Source: Eopsaltria australis
Taxonomy: Eukaryota; Chordata; Aves; Passeriformes; Petroicidae
Length of the DNA stretch: 64,000 bases
Direction of reading: 5' to 3'
Assembly (NCBI GenBank): GCA_034509425.1
Contig: JAVTVJ010000952.1
Coordinates: 1 to 64,000, forward strand
In this document: positions 1 through 12,689 of the stretch, piece after piece
Layout of the letters: every line of letters begins with the position of its first letter
Position numbering within the stretch: position 1 is the first letter of the stretch
Notes under the pieces: model-generated
Database searches by the model: none
Told to the model about the DNA's origin: nothing
What the model saw: only the letters and a program-made list of their open reading frames with translations
Program-made: the position numbers and the translations under genes

Positions 1-2392
1 ACATAAATCCACAGGGCTGCAGTGGAAACGGCTCCATCAGGGGCTGGGGGAGGATGGAGGCACCTCCCCTGCTGCCAGTGCCTGGGAATGCTCTGCACTG
101 GCTGGGATGGTGCCACACCTTCCACCCCTGGGCTGCTGCAGAGGCTCCTGTGCAGGCTCTGACCTGGGGCAGCTCCGTGCTGACCCCTGCCCAGGGGGGC
201 TGAGGCTCTGCCCAGTTCACATCAGCCTGGGGGCAACAGCAGCTTTCTCCTCACTAACAGTGAGTGATGTTTGCTGGTGAACCAACAGGTCTGCTGGGTT
301 ATGAGTCCTTTGAGATATTTAAATATGATATTTTCTCCCGTACAGCAGAAATAATGAGCATCCTGATTTCTTAGGCGTTTGGGCTAACACATGGGTGTTA
401 GCTCAGGTACGTGGCTAACCCACCTCTACCCCACATATGACCCTATTATTTAATGTTAAATTCTTTACCATGTCTGCTTCTGTCTCCAGTCACTGCCCCA
501 GTCTCCCTCTCCTCTTTCTTACCTTCTTTCATCCTCCCACAAATACCCTTATTTTTGTACATAGGCACCTCTGCTGGAGGCAGCAAATTCCCACTGTGGT
601 GCCTTTCTGCATTATGGGCTATAACTTACTCTTGTTCTCCTTTTATTTTATTTTTTTTTTCTGTGACCAATTTGACCACATGTAACCAAAGGTATCTGGG
701 GCAGGGGAGGGGACAGTGCATGTCTTTGTGACACCGCCGTCCCCAGGCCAAGCCAGCCCTGGTGCAGAAGTGGCAGTCCTTCAAGAGCCATCAGGGCTTG
801 CAGGAGTCTGTAACAGATTTCAGGACAGCCTGCTTTCTCTCTCTCTTCTCTCCCCCCACCTCTGTAAACATATGAAAGAAACATGAGAGAGCATTAAACC
901 ACAGAAGACAAATCATGGTCAGAATAAATATACTGTTTGCTAGCAAACTTAAAAATACGCTTGTGGATTCTAATAGCTGTAGGCAAGAGTTGGATATTTA
1001 TTGCAACCAAGGCTTACTGTGGTTTATTATGTTTATAAAACAGTTTAATACTACTTTTCTTTTAAAATGAGTTTTTAATTTAGAATAATTTTTTAGGATT
1101 TGTTTCCAGAGTACAGATGGCTGATCGCTGCGGGGGTGCGGGGTGAGAGGGAGAAATGTGCTTGTGGGTGTGTTTTAAAAGCGCTCCCAGATGGAGTGTA
1201 TTGAATGAAATTTAAACCATTGCCCTGTGAACTACAAGTGTGATAAATATAATCAGTCAATCCCCAGAACCACGGCGGAGGGGGAGCAGATTGATGGGCA
1301 CGTGGTGGGGAGGGAGGTGGGTCAGGCAGCCTGGCTGCCCGTGCCGGGGCACGGCAGCAGCTCCAGCATGGGCTTCTCCCATGGAGGGGTTCCTGATCTG
1401 CACCAAGGTGCTGACAGCATTCCCCACCTCCTCTGCAACCCCTCCAGTCCCTCAGTTCCTCCCAGTGCACTGAAAAAACGGGAGAATTCATGCCAGAAAG
1501 AAGTGCTGGCTGCTGGGAGTACTGAGCTCTTGGAGCATTTTTCATTTACTCAGTCTTAATTACTTTCTAAGTGTAAGAGTTTACAGCTATCACTGTTCTC
1601 TTCCAGAGGTTAGTGTAGTCCAGTCTTTTAAAGCCCATAGATTTCCTTAGAAGGATTTGTTTGTACAGCTTCTTTCCGTGTTTAAGGCAAGTAAGCCACA
1701 CTGAATAAACTGCACAGACTTTTTTGGACTACATAACAGAACAGGTGAAGGAAATAGAGTGAATTTTAATTGCTCCAAAGTTCTGAGATTTTCCAGGCTC
1801 TGGGAAACAATTTTCAGCTAAAAATTATCTATAGGCCTTGAGGTGTCGTGTGGGAAAGCATCTCTGTGTCCTGACGTGCAGATGAACGATGCAGCATTCC
1901 CCTCTGATGGACTGTGGAAGAGGGTGTAAGATGGACATTCACAGTCGCTTCTCTCATTGCAAACACATAGCAGCTCAGCCTCCTTGGCTTCTTTCCTGCC
2001 AGCTTCCATCAAAAATAAAGTCATCTCTGCCCTGGCCGAGATAAATGTCTGGCCAGCTCATTTTCCAGAAGGATGTACTTTGAGCAGGGCTTGTTAGAAG
2101 GGTGAGAGTTTGTTTTTTCCTGGCCAATACAAATTTAAGGCCATGTCCACACTTGCAAAATCTGGCGTGTTTTCTCTTATGTTGTCCTTCCACCATGCTT
2201 TCATCATGTCTAATGTCTGGATATAAAATTGCCAGATAGGCTTGCAGACTTCCATGCTGCCATTTGGATTAGATCTGCTCCGAGCAAGGCTTGCTGGTGC
2301 TCCCTTGCACACTGTCATGGACAGGAATTGCTGGCACGGTGACTGTGGCCGGACAGCCGCTCCTGCTGCTGCGCTGGGCTGCCCACAGCTGC
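1..2392. other. Intronic DNA, no gene seen
   Basis: GC-rich DNA over 1-240 gives way to AT-rich sequence. Open frames up to 150 codons have no recognisable family and overlap each other on both strands. The stretch at about 885-1270 is AT-rich with ATTA and TAAT cores and could hold a regulatory element, but nothing firmer can be said. Confidence 0.6.
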
Positions 2393-2690
2393 CTGGTTCT
2401 GGTGCTCCCTGCCCATCTCCAGCTCTCCCTGCCCAGCTCCTGCTCTCCCTGCCTGGTTCTGGCTCTCCCTGCCCAGTTCTGGTGCTTCCTGCCTGTCTCT
2501 GGCTCTCCCTTCTCAGCTCCAGAGTTCTCAGCTCTGGCTCCACTGCTCCCTGCTCATCTCCAGTTCTCCCTGCCTGACTCCTGCTCTCCCTGCCCATCTC
2601 CAGCTCTCGCTGCCTGGCTCCCTTGCTCCCTGCCCATCTCCAGCACTCCCTGCCTGGCTCCCTTGCTCCCTGCCCGGTTCCTGTGCCCGG
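2393..2690. repeat. Degenerate C/T-rich minisatellite, about 20-bp unit
   Basis: The + strand repeats variants of a unit close to ctccctgcccatctccagct, alternating with ctccctgcctggttctggct, for about 15 imperfect copies over 300 bp. Substitutions and unit-length changes are frequent, so the array is old or was homogenised poorly. It produces several false open frames, including 151 codons on + and 235 codons on -. Confidence 0.85.
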
Positions 2691-3071
2691 CGGGTGGCTT
2701 GCCTGGCAGGCACTGCCTGTGCACACACTGTAGAGCTCCTTTGTGAGCCTCTTTGCTCGGCTGCCTTTGTGCTGCTCCCAGCAGCCGGGTGTTTTGGGCA
2801 AGGCTCACTGGGAGCAGCGTGTGCCAGCTGGCCGGGGCCGTGTGCGGCCACTGGTGCCACTCCAGAGGGCTGGGACCCGGTGCCAGGCGTGCTCAGTCAT
2901 TCACATCACTCGGTACGTTTTCAGCTGACACTCTGCTGAGAGGATATGGCAGATGTACAGTCTGGTGCAGCAAGGATGTGCAGCAGTACTGGTGGCTCTG
3001 CTCTGAGTTAAAATGGACTTTATCTGATGATCTTTGAAAATCTCAGCAGATCAGAGTGAGGGATAACAGGA

Positions 3072-3121
3072 GGACATGTCTTGGGATGGGGCTTCGAACA
3101 ACTGGTCTAGTGGAAGGTATG
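3072..3121 (+). mobile_element. CR1 LINE fragment (3' region)
   Basis: The sequence around 3090-3118 (aacaactggtctagtggaag) resembles the part of the CR1 3' region just before the usual 'ggactggatgat' segment. It stops abruptly at about 3121, where an independent CR1 body begins, so this piece seems to be a remnant broken by or joined to the next copy. Confidence 0.55.
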
Positions 3122-3639
3122 GCTGGGGCAGCCTCACCTCGAGTGCTGGGGCAGTTTGGGCACCACGATACAAAAAGGACATTAAGCCATTAGAGAGTGT
3201 CCAGAGGAGGCCACGAGGATGGGGAAGGGCCTTGAGGAGAAGCCGTGTGAGGAGCAGCTGAGGGCACTTGGAATGTTCAGCTGGGGGAGACTGGGGGGAA
3301 ACCTCATTGTGGTCTTCAACATCCTCATGAGGGGCAGCACAGGACAGGCACTGATCTCTGCTCTGTGTGACAGGGACAGGACCCAGGGAAGGGCTGGAGC
3401 TGTGCCAGGGCAGGGTCAGGCTGGAGATCAGGAAAGGCTCTTCCCCCAGAGGGTGCTGGGCACTGCCCAGGCTCCCCAGGGAATGGGCACAGCCCCGAGG
3501 CTGCCAGAGCTCCAGGAGCATTTGGACAGTGCTGCCAGGCACAGGGTGTGACTCTTGGTGATGTCCTGTGCAGGGCCAGGAGCTGGACTCAATGATCCTT
3601 GAGGGTCCCTTCCAACTCAGGGCATTCTGTGATTCTGTG
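3122..3639 (+). mobile_element. CR1 LINE, 5'-truncated, with 3' terminus
   Basis: The copy runs from the CR1 segment cctcacctcgagtgctgggg through ccagaggaggccacgaggat, gaggagcagctgagggcact and the cluster of late CR1 motifs to the family 3' end, ggactcaatgatccttgagg followed by two copies of attctgtg. About 520 bp of the non-coding 3' part and adjacent reverse-transcriptase end are present. Open frames on both strands here are by-products of the repeat. The copy is well preserved, suggesting a comparatively young subfamily. Confidence 0.95.
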
Positions 3640-6600
3640 GGGGCAGTTAGCAAATGGCTTCTGTTTCAAGCACATTTGTTGTTGTTGTTGTTGATAAGCA
3701 GAAATGCAGACTCAAAGGCTAGAAAGTAGCTTCCCATGTTGTCACAGAGCTATCATGTGGACTTGTAGAAGAATGTGTCACATGAGGATGGTCACATGAG
3801 GACCAGGGTGCTCAGATGACAGAGAGCATCACTGTGGCTGGCATTCTTGTGGGTAACATGGATAAAAAGTCCAACTGCATTGTAGGGCTGCAGTTTCCTA
3901 CACCAAATGCTATTTTTCACCAGCTCCCTGGTATCTACTCATACTTGTGTATCTGATGCCTGGTGCAGTCACGTTAGGCAGGAGTGAAGTAGCTGTTCTT
4001 TAATTACATGGAGGTTTGTTTTGTGGAGAACCTGCCCTCCAGGTGAACGTAATCCTTGCAATAATAATGGTTTAAACCTGTACAGACCTATAAGCAAACT
4101 TTGTAAATGAGCTGAAGATAAGGCCATAATTAGAAGGAGACATTCTTAAAACTTTATAAGGGATGTTTGGTCATACATAAATTAAAAGTGGAATTTAGCA
4201 TATTTAACAAGTAAAACTGTCTTGTAAGACATGCAATGCAAAACCAATAAACTTGCTGTAACTTGACAGTTTCAGCATGCCTTTGGGTTATTTTGGGCTC
4301 TAGACAGTTTGTGCACAGAATCTCTGGATTATTATTAGCATTATTGGTGGTTTCTGTTGGAGCATTCCTGAGTGGACTCAGTTTTGGTGGTGTAAGAAAG
4401 CAGTCAGCCCTGCTGTTCATATTTCATTTAAAAGAATTTCCCATTGCATTTCACCTCCCTTTTCAAAGGAAGTGTAAATTTTGCTAACCAGTGATGAAAA
4501 TTCAGGCTATGTGATATTTGTAGCCCTGTAGACAATCAAACCGAAGCACAGGATGGCTACAGATTTTATCCATAAAACAAGTCCTGGGGGCTTAGCTCAA
4601 AACTCTAAACCTGATTCTAATTTGCTTTATGAGTCTCAGTTTTTCCCATGTGTAAAATGGAGATCTCTCTTTGGTGAGGGAAGCTTTGATCAAGCCAACA
4701 CCTTTAAGAGCTCCATCATGTTCCCCTACTCTGCATCAAACCATTCCCGTGCTCCTGAGCCAGAGGATGCAGCTCCAGCCCCGCCTGCCTCAGATGCAAA
4801 CAGCAGGATCTCTCATCTGCCAACAGGTAGAGTTCTCAGGAAAGCAGAGCTGCCATATGGAGAACAAGGAGTCCATGTGTTCTCGTAGTAATAGAAGCCT
4901 CAGTCTGCTGCTTGCACATCTTGGTCAGCCTTTTGCTTGGTCCTTCCCTGTGTTGCCTCTTTGGATACAAATCCTGATCCCTTGTGCTCCCTGCCCCTCG
5001 TAGCTTTCCTGAACCTCATGTAATACACCTTTTTTCCCCTCTTTTACCAGGGTCTTTTGATTTGTCTTCATTTTGTTTTAAACTCTGAAACACTGATAAT
5101 GCAATTGTAGAGCTAAATAAACACTGTATTATGTTTGGGGATATTGCTTTCAGGAAAAATGGTCCAGTGCACAAATTGATAGTGGAGTGTATTGCACTTA
5201 AGAAAGACAGACTGTGCACTTACTGCTTGCTGGAGAAAACACTGCAGGAATTTCTGGTCCTATTTATTTTTATTTTTTTTTAAGTTTAGTTTTTTAGTCA
5301 TCTATTTTTAGAATATGAGTGTGGTGTTGTAAAATATCAACATCCATGGAGACATTATATTTTGAAAAGCACATGTTGTCATCTCCGTCGTTTTCCGTGG
5401 TGCTTCCTGCAGGAAATCCTCAAGAAGCCTAAAGCAATCCCATCTCCTTTATTTTTTAAATTTTTTTTTTGTAAAGGTTACAGTATATCTTTTTAGGAAA
5501 AAAACACAACTGGTTTCTTGTGATCTCAGTACCAAGGAAAATGAATAGTAAGGCTTTTCACTGGCTGCTATTTATCTTGTCTCTACAGGGGGGTCAGTGA
5601 CAAAAGGGAGGAGACAATGACCACTTTCTGTTCTACCATCCTTGTTTCTCTCTCCTACGTTTTTTTTTTTTTCCTTTTTTAGCTGGATGCCACTCTATGT
5701 TTTGATTCCAAGGGCCTTGGGAACGGGTGCTGTGCTTCCCTAAGTATCTGCAAAGAACCATGGCATTGTGAGTGCTGCCACAGCCAACTGAAACAAAAAC
5801 CCAGGGAAAGGCTCAGTTTCCACACTGTGTCACAGGTGCACCAGGCTCCACTGCCAGGTCAGGGGGCACTTTGAAGATGTGGGGAGAGGGGACAGGTAAT
5901 GAGAGGGATTTAAGGACACACAGCTGTGAAGGTAACACTTCCCTGGGTGGAGTTGTACCTGGGAAGAGAATACCTCCAAGATTTCTACTTTTTCAGGTCT
6001 AGGTCTGTACTGCTTGATCAAGGGCTGGATGTGTTATTTGAAGTAGTAGCAGGCTCATAAATCTCCATTTTCTGGTTGCTTTAGGGATCCATACTTACCT
6101 GGTATAACAGCTGGGTGGTGTAAAAGCTGTAGAGTGCTGCTGGAATTGCACTCTCCAGAGAGAATACTGAGCTGTGGGTGAAACCAAAAGAGTATTTCTT
6201 ACCCATGCATGTGGTATTCCAAGCTCCCAGTCTGCTCCTTTCCTCTTTCAAGTGACTCCTGGTCCATAGTAGGCAAATACAGTCTTGATTCTAATGTGTT
6301 TGGCTCCAAAAAGAAAACCCACAAGTGCTTGCATGAGTTTGGATTGAGCCTTTTCATTTGTTCTCTTGCAAGTTTTTCTTTCTGAAAAGTCCAGAACTGT
6401 GGTCCCAAGAGTCGAAGAAGTGTAATTCACCCCACAACATCACAAGATTCTTTGCTAATTTTTAAGGGAGAGAATTCCAGTGTCCCACAGAGGTTTCTGA
6501 GCGCGTGTCCCTGCTGGAGGTTGATGAGACCTTTGTTACAGGTTGCATCTTCCTTCCAAAGAAGGTCACCATTTACATTGCTCCCAAATGGTTCTTGGAA

Positions 6601-7399
6601 AGGAAGCACTGCAAACTCTCAAACTGCAGCAGCAGGAGAGCTAGAACAATTTGCCTGGTGGTCAAAAAGAGTCAGAAAGTCATTTTGCACTCACAAAAAG
6701 GGAGCTGTCTCTGCCTGCCCACCTGGGGCTTCAGCATCTCAAGCATTGCTGCACTGCCCCAGGTTCAATAAACTGCACTTCATGGTGGTTATAAATCCTT
6801 CATCCTCCTTTCATGGCATCAGAAAAAAAAATCATTAAAAATACAGCCTGGATCTTTGCAGACTGTCTTCCATGCTGGCAGCCTCTCCGGTTATCAGCTG
6901 GTTTTGTCTTTGCCCACTGCAGGCAGAGGCAGCTCAGCCAGTGCTCCACACACAGCTCCAGCAGTTGTGTTCTTGGAGCTGCAGTGGTCCAAGGAAACAG
7001 TGGGGCAAGGGCTGGAAGGAGAGATAATATCTTGTGCTGGAATCATTCAAACCTGGTTTTTATTATGTCTCTTTTCACTGGTGCTTCTGCCTGCACAAAG
7101 AACTGCCAGCGAAGGCGGGGCCTCTCCCTTGTGCCAGGCTTGCCCTGAATGAGGAATAGACCTTGGAGCTCCAAAGCCCTCTCCAAATCAGGGGGACATT
7201 ACTGAAGCTAAATGCATGTGAATGTTCATGATGGGATGTTCTTAACAAGGTCTGTTTCTTTTGAGTAGGTTCCAGTTTAACTTCTAATGGGTAAGAGAAA
7301 ACCACTTGAGTAGAAATGCATGTTTTTATCATTAACTTCTGTAGCCAAGATTGCTTTTCTAGAAGAACTAGATTTACTTTCACATCTTTTTCTTTCTTC
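3640..7399. other. Intronic DNA, no gene seen
   Basis: A short GTT repeat (about 3679-3693) follows the CR1 tail. A 14-bp direct repeat (gtcacatgaggatg-like) sits at about 3776-3803. The stretch at 4000-4260 is AT-rich with ATTA, TAAT and ATAAA cores and may be regulatory. Poly-T runs occur near 5270, 5460 and 5660. Open frames up to 128 codons match nothing recognised. Confidence 0.55.
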
Positions 7400-8060
7400 T
7401 TCTCATTTTCTGTCAGAATTCACTATGTTCACCCTCACTGCGGCTTTATTATCTCGCTGCCAAAATTAAAATCATACTGATGCTAACTGATTTTCTGGTG
7501 GTTGTGGTGACAGATCTGTGATGTTTAGAGGTTTGCATTCCTGCCCTCCCTCTGAGTTCCCCCTCCCCTCAGGGGTGTCCGTGCCAAAGAACAAGCTCTT
7601 TGCCTACGGCGCTCATTGTTGAACCTTCAGATCAACCAGTTAATACTCAAAACATTTTCTATTTAAATTAAAAACGTACTTATCCTTAATCTCCCTGTTC
7701 CCCACAAAAATCTCGGGCTCAACCTCTTATGCTTCAAATCTAAACCCAAGGGTAAATGGTCTTTACTGTAAGAAACTAATCAGATGGAGGAATTTACTTA
7801 ATAGAGAAATTTTTTGAAATTGATCTCTTCGATAATAAAAAGTGAGAGCCTCAAAACACTTTTGTGCTTTTTGAAGTCTTAGCAGAAGGTATCAATAGAC
7901 ATCTTCTGTGGTAAGGATTTATCTTGAATTTATTGAAATCCATCTATTAGGCCCGAGCCTGTTGACTTCTGGGGGCAGCTGGTCCCCCTGTATTATTTAT
8001 GACTCTTTGAACATCTCAGATACAGTCTCAGATTTATGAAACAGAATTTTGTTTTGGCAA
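7400..8060. promoter_or_regulatory. Candidate conserved non-coding element
   Basis: This block lacks repeats and long open frames. It is AT-rich with many homeodomain-type ATTA/TAAT cores but keeps several CpGs (ctgcggc, ctacggcgctc, cttcgat, gcccgag), which is unusual for neutral AT-rich intron. AUTS2 introns are known in mammals to carry developmental enhancers. The call rests on composition only; conservation was not tested. Confidence 0.35.
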
Positions 8061-11000
8061 GTGTCCCATGTTTGTGCTGCTCATATGCCCTGTATTTATG
8101 TACTGTGTAACTCTGGAGAAGTGCTGTCTGCTGAATTGTTGAGTTAATGCAGTGCAGTGTCACTGCAGGAAGGTATTTCCTTCGTGGATACAGTCTAGAA
8201 AATCCCCGAGGATTGTCTAAGGATGGCTCTCTATATTTCCTTTTAAAGGCTTTAAAAAGGAGATTATGTACTGAGCAGCATTAGGTAAACTGGGAACTGA
8301 ACATTTCAGAGTGTTTAAACTTTGTTTCTTAATATAGTGTTCAGAGGCAAATTGCTTTTGTTTTGCTTTTCAGCCTTTTTCAGTCCTTCCTCTCCTACCT
8401 GCTCTTCCTCACCTGCCTTGTGCTCAGCAGCAGTGAAGGAGGGCATAAAAGAATACAAAAGAATTAGAAAAGTTAACCCTAATTCTAAAAGTTATAATTT
8501 TGAAAAAAAGAAAAGGAAAATTTTGTGAACATTAAAATTACTCCAGCTTACAAGGCCAAGAACAGGATAGGCTTTGCTTTGGGTGAGGGTGGAACTGTGG
8601 AGTGGAGGGAAAGCAAAATGGAGATGAAATAATGTACTTTGCTTTCTTTTCATTACTCTTTTTATGTGCTTTTTCCCTCCTCGTCCGCTTCCTCCAGTGA
8701 AAGACCATTTTTTTCACCAGGAATTTCTCCATACCTTATTTGCAGAGTAGCAGTATTTTTCTCCATCCCTCTTCCCCCTCTGCCTGTATTTCACACCTCT
8801 GAGAAAACCCAGAGGCACTTAATTCCCTGCGTCTGGGTCAGTGTGTCCCCAGGGAGCAGGACCGAGGGCTGGTGTGCACCAGGAGCCTCTCTGCAGCTGT
8901 TCCTTGATCCCAAAGCACCTCAATCCCAGCCTTCCAGGCTTCCCATTGCCGAGCCCTGGGCACCAGGAGATTGCACAGTCCTCTCAGGCCACCACCATCC
9001 CTCTGTGCAGGGCTTCCATCAGGGCTCTCAGCTCTCAGGGCTGTAGTGCACTGCTGGAATGTCAGCAGAAGGTTTTAATTTGGGAGTCATAATGGGAAAT
9101 ATGTCTACAGAGCTTTGCCCAGAAAAGGGTTAATGTGACAGACCCAGACTTCTGATGGAGTAAAGCAGGAAAAACTATTTCCATCACGGTAAATAAAAGT
9201 GCATTAAAAAGACATTTAGTCATGGGAATAAAAGCTAAAGAAACACATGCTACATTGGGATGGTTTATATTAGTGTCATTAACTCCTATGTTTTGGAATA
9301 ACTCCCAGATGAAGGATTATGCTGAGAGTAGGAATTAATGGCACTAATGTAAGCCATTCCGTGGAGTGTGCATTTGTACCTTTGATTTCCAGGCACACAG
9401 TGAGCAGTTGGTAACGCAGCCGAGCTGTGCCTTGGACAGAGCACAATTAAAGTTAGCATGAAGGAGCCTTGCTTTGGGCCAAGGGAGCTTTATCCTGTGG
9501 AATTGAGACAGCTGGGAGGAGGATGGAAAATCGTTAAGTAACCTCATGTAACCTGCCATTAAGGTCTTGAGCTTCTCAGAAACCAGGCACCTCCGTGCAG
9601 AGAAAAATGCAGAGTGGAGTGGTTGCAGCCTGCAGGCCTCAGCAGTGGCCAGAAAGGCCTTTCCTGAATTCTTACAGTGTCTGCAAGCCCAAAATGAGGA
9701 AAGTCCTTCGCAGCTTCCAGGGAAACCTTTCAAGCAAAGGAACATTATCTGCTGTGGCGGAGCACGGCTGAGCTCCCTGGTGGGTGCAGAGGGAGCAGTA
9801 GCAGTTGGCTCCTTCCACTGCCAGATCTGCTCTTTGGGGAGTTTCAGGCCAATAAATGTGAATTTCACTGAAGAAATGACCTGTAGGACATCAGTAAGTG
9901 ATTCAAGAATAGATGCTTATTTTCTTTCCATTAATTTTTTTAATCTCTTCACTCAATTCAATGTTTATTTTATCACTGTTTAGAATGGGATGTTTAAAAG
10001 TGTGTGAGCACTTTGGAAAGAGAACTACAAGAAGTACATCTATCCTTGTGAACATTCCATCTGTGATATTTATATTGTCCTTTATGTCTGCTTGAATAAC
10101 CCTTTATAAACTGCCACCTCTTGGGCACAGAGCCCGTGGTCTCAAATAGTGATGGTCCTACCTTGCTCCCAGCAGCCTCTCTGGTCCAGGAGGGTGTTTG
10201 GGCTTGAGCATTATTTCTTTGTTTAAGATAGGATTGTAAGCAGTGATTCAGTTTTTTTGGGTGTGTAAGAAAAACACATCAATACTTTTAAAAAATCTGG
10301 GCAGAGTATCCCAGTTCTTCCTAGCAGTACTATGAAAAGTTTGAGGGACTAGAAGACATGTGTTCATGGCTGTGTTATTCTTTTAAAAGTCGAGGTTTTG
10401 ATATAGAAGGATACACCAAAAAAAAAAGCAGACCCTTAATTTTTATGAATGTGCTAACTTTAACATTGAACCTGAGACATTTTATTTCAACCAACTGTGG
10501 TATTTGTTGGACCATACCTAGTTTGAGATAAATCCAGCTTTGGTTCTTTCCCTTCTCCTTCCTGAAAGTTGAGGTACATACACATGTATGGATTTTCTCA
10601 TTATTGTCTAATGTATGTAGAGTTATTAATGCCTGCAGAGACATTAAAAATAGATTTTTTTAAAATCTTTGTTGATCTTTACAAGTCTCATGGCCTGTAA
10701 AACCTCTCCCACAAGGATTGCAGTGTCAGTGGTGAACCTGCACAGTAGTGCTATCTCCTCCTTTCCTCTTCTTTTTTCCTCATCCATTTGAATAAAAGGA
10801 AATCATAAAGGAAATCCTCTCTCAGCATTACAATTGTATGTATTTTAATTTGGTGATCTCTCTGCTTGTAACAAGTGTATGTGAAACTGTGAAATCCTGT
10901 GTTTTGATTAACTTCTAAGGCCTGACTAAACTTTGAAATGGAAACTAACTTTGCTGAAAACAGCAAGCTTCTTAGTTTCTGGACTAATCCTGGAATTACA

Positions 11001-12240
11001 CACTGGATTTGCTTCATGGAAATAAGTGTGCTTAAAACATTACCCCCGCTAAGTAGGTTTGCATTGTTTGCAGAGGCCCAGGAACAACGAGTGACTTTAA
11101 CCCTTGCCATCTGTGGTTGCCTTTGTCCCCAGGCAGGGCATTCAGGCCAGTGGAGCTGTGGGTGCCAAGGCAGGTGTGCTCACCACACACATGGGGGGCT
11201 TTTAAACATGAACCCATGGTTCTGTACAAGGTGATTAAAATCAATTACAAGGTAACTGCAAATCCCAGCAGCCTTTGGGGTGTGTCAGTGCTGGCTGCTG
11301 TGGCTCCAGGCCGAGCTGGCTGGTGTAGGAAGGGGTGAGGTTGTGTTCAAAGCCCTGCCCAGCTCTGTGCATTCAGCTATGCTCGAAGGTGCCCCTGAGG
11401 TATGGGGGGTGTTGGGTACAGCCAAAGCATCCATTTGCTGGCTCCCAGCTGCAGATGCAGACCTTGGAGATGAACATTCCTCCCTGGGGAACGTGGCTGG
11501 AACAGCCCTGGCATGGTGTCCTGGGCTGAAGGTGAGTCAGGGTGCAGTGGGATACTCCAGGGATCACGGTGACATCGCTGTGCCTTGGGAGCTGCTGGGG
11601 CTGCCACGGCCTCTCCTGCTGGTCCTCAGGATGCTCCTGTAAGATTGCAGAAAGGTCTGGAAAGCCTTTTGCTTCATGGAAAGGCTTGGGACACGCTTGG
11701 GCAGGGAGCCCCTCTTGGCATGGGCACTGATGAAACACGTGAAGGGAATAATAATCCTACACTAAAGTGTGTTGGCTCAGGGGACACGGGTTTGACTTTG
11801 TCTCTGCTTTAGGCTCGCTCTGTCCACAGAGACCTTATCTTTTCTCTGCCTCATTACCCCATTTGTGAAGCACCTATAAATTCTGCTTCTCCTGGCTGGG
11901 ATTTTGTGCTGTTTAATTCCTTTATGCTTGTGGTGGCCTTGGATAGTGCAGTGAGGAGTCCATGTAGGTTCAATAAATAAATGATGAATATGATTATTTC
12001 TTTTCTGTTGCATATTTACAAGGCTGTGTTCTCTTGTGCACCATACTTAGTGCAGAATATGTAATGCATTATGTTGCAACAGCTTTTCTAGTGGCTTTAG
12101 AAAGGTCAGGGTGATTTAATTTTTTCACTGTATCCATTATTCTGTTTAGCTCTGAATTTGAGATAAAACCAGCTTTGCTGAGTTGTGACTAAATGCCAAA
12201 AAAATATGTTCCGTTCTAAATTCAGCTTCACTTTTCCCCC
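8061..12240. other. Intronic DNA, no gene seen
   Basis: Mixed composition. GC-richer DNA at 8780-9060 and 11100-11720 carries overlapping open frames of 62-135 codons on both strands without recognisable motifs. The stretch at about 9250-9560 is AT-rich with ATTA cores. Short poly-A and poly-T runs are scattered through the region. Confidence 0.55.
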
Positions 12241-12263
12241 TTAAATACATAATTCTTCACAAG

Positions 12264-12306
12264 TATCTTAGAGGTCTTTTCCAACCATTATTATTTCATG
12301 ATTCTT
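12264..12306 (+). mobile_element. Short CR1 3'-tail remnant
   Basis: The sequence ttagaggtcttttccaacca followed closely by tcatgattct fits the extreme 3' end of CR1. Only about 40 bp survive, so the assignment is tentative. Confidence 0.5.
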
Positions 12307-12409
12307 CACAAGTGAATTTAGAGGCAAGTAATTTACTTTGGGATGATTGTACACTACAGACCTAGCCCATCCTCCTTCCCATGCCTGTCATCCTGGAGAA
12401 AATGGCTTT

Positions 12410-12426
12410 GTTTTTTGTTGTTGTTG
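12410..12426. repeat. TTG trinucleotide microsatellite
   Basis: A short run of TTG units (ttttttgttgttgttgc). Confidence 0.7.
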
Positions 12427-12689
12427 CTTTATGATTTAATGTTTAAGTGTCCCATCAGTTTCTCAGTGTCAATACCTTCCCCTGCCATTAAGCGCTCAAG
12501 ACAGGGAAGGAAGGAGGGAAGATATATCTATAATTTCAGGATACCTTATATAGATACTGACATTTGCCACCATGCCCTCAAAAAGCAGAGATTTGAGTAT
12601 CCAACAGCTCTGCATGTACAGCTCTTGCCAGGCACGCTTAGCTGGAGCAATGAAGAGTTCTGAACATCTTCAGTATTTATGCTTCACAA

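Noticed and set aside
2094..2860. Overlapping frames of up to 235 codons on both strands
   Set aside because: They lie on the degenerate C/T-rich minisatellite.
3051..3653. 200-codon minus-strand frame
   Set aside because: It is antisense to a CR1 LINE copy and has no protein similarity I recognise.
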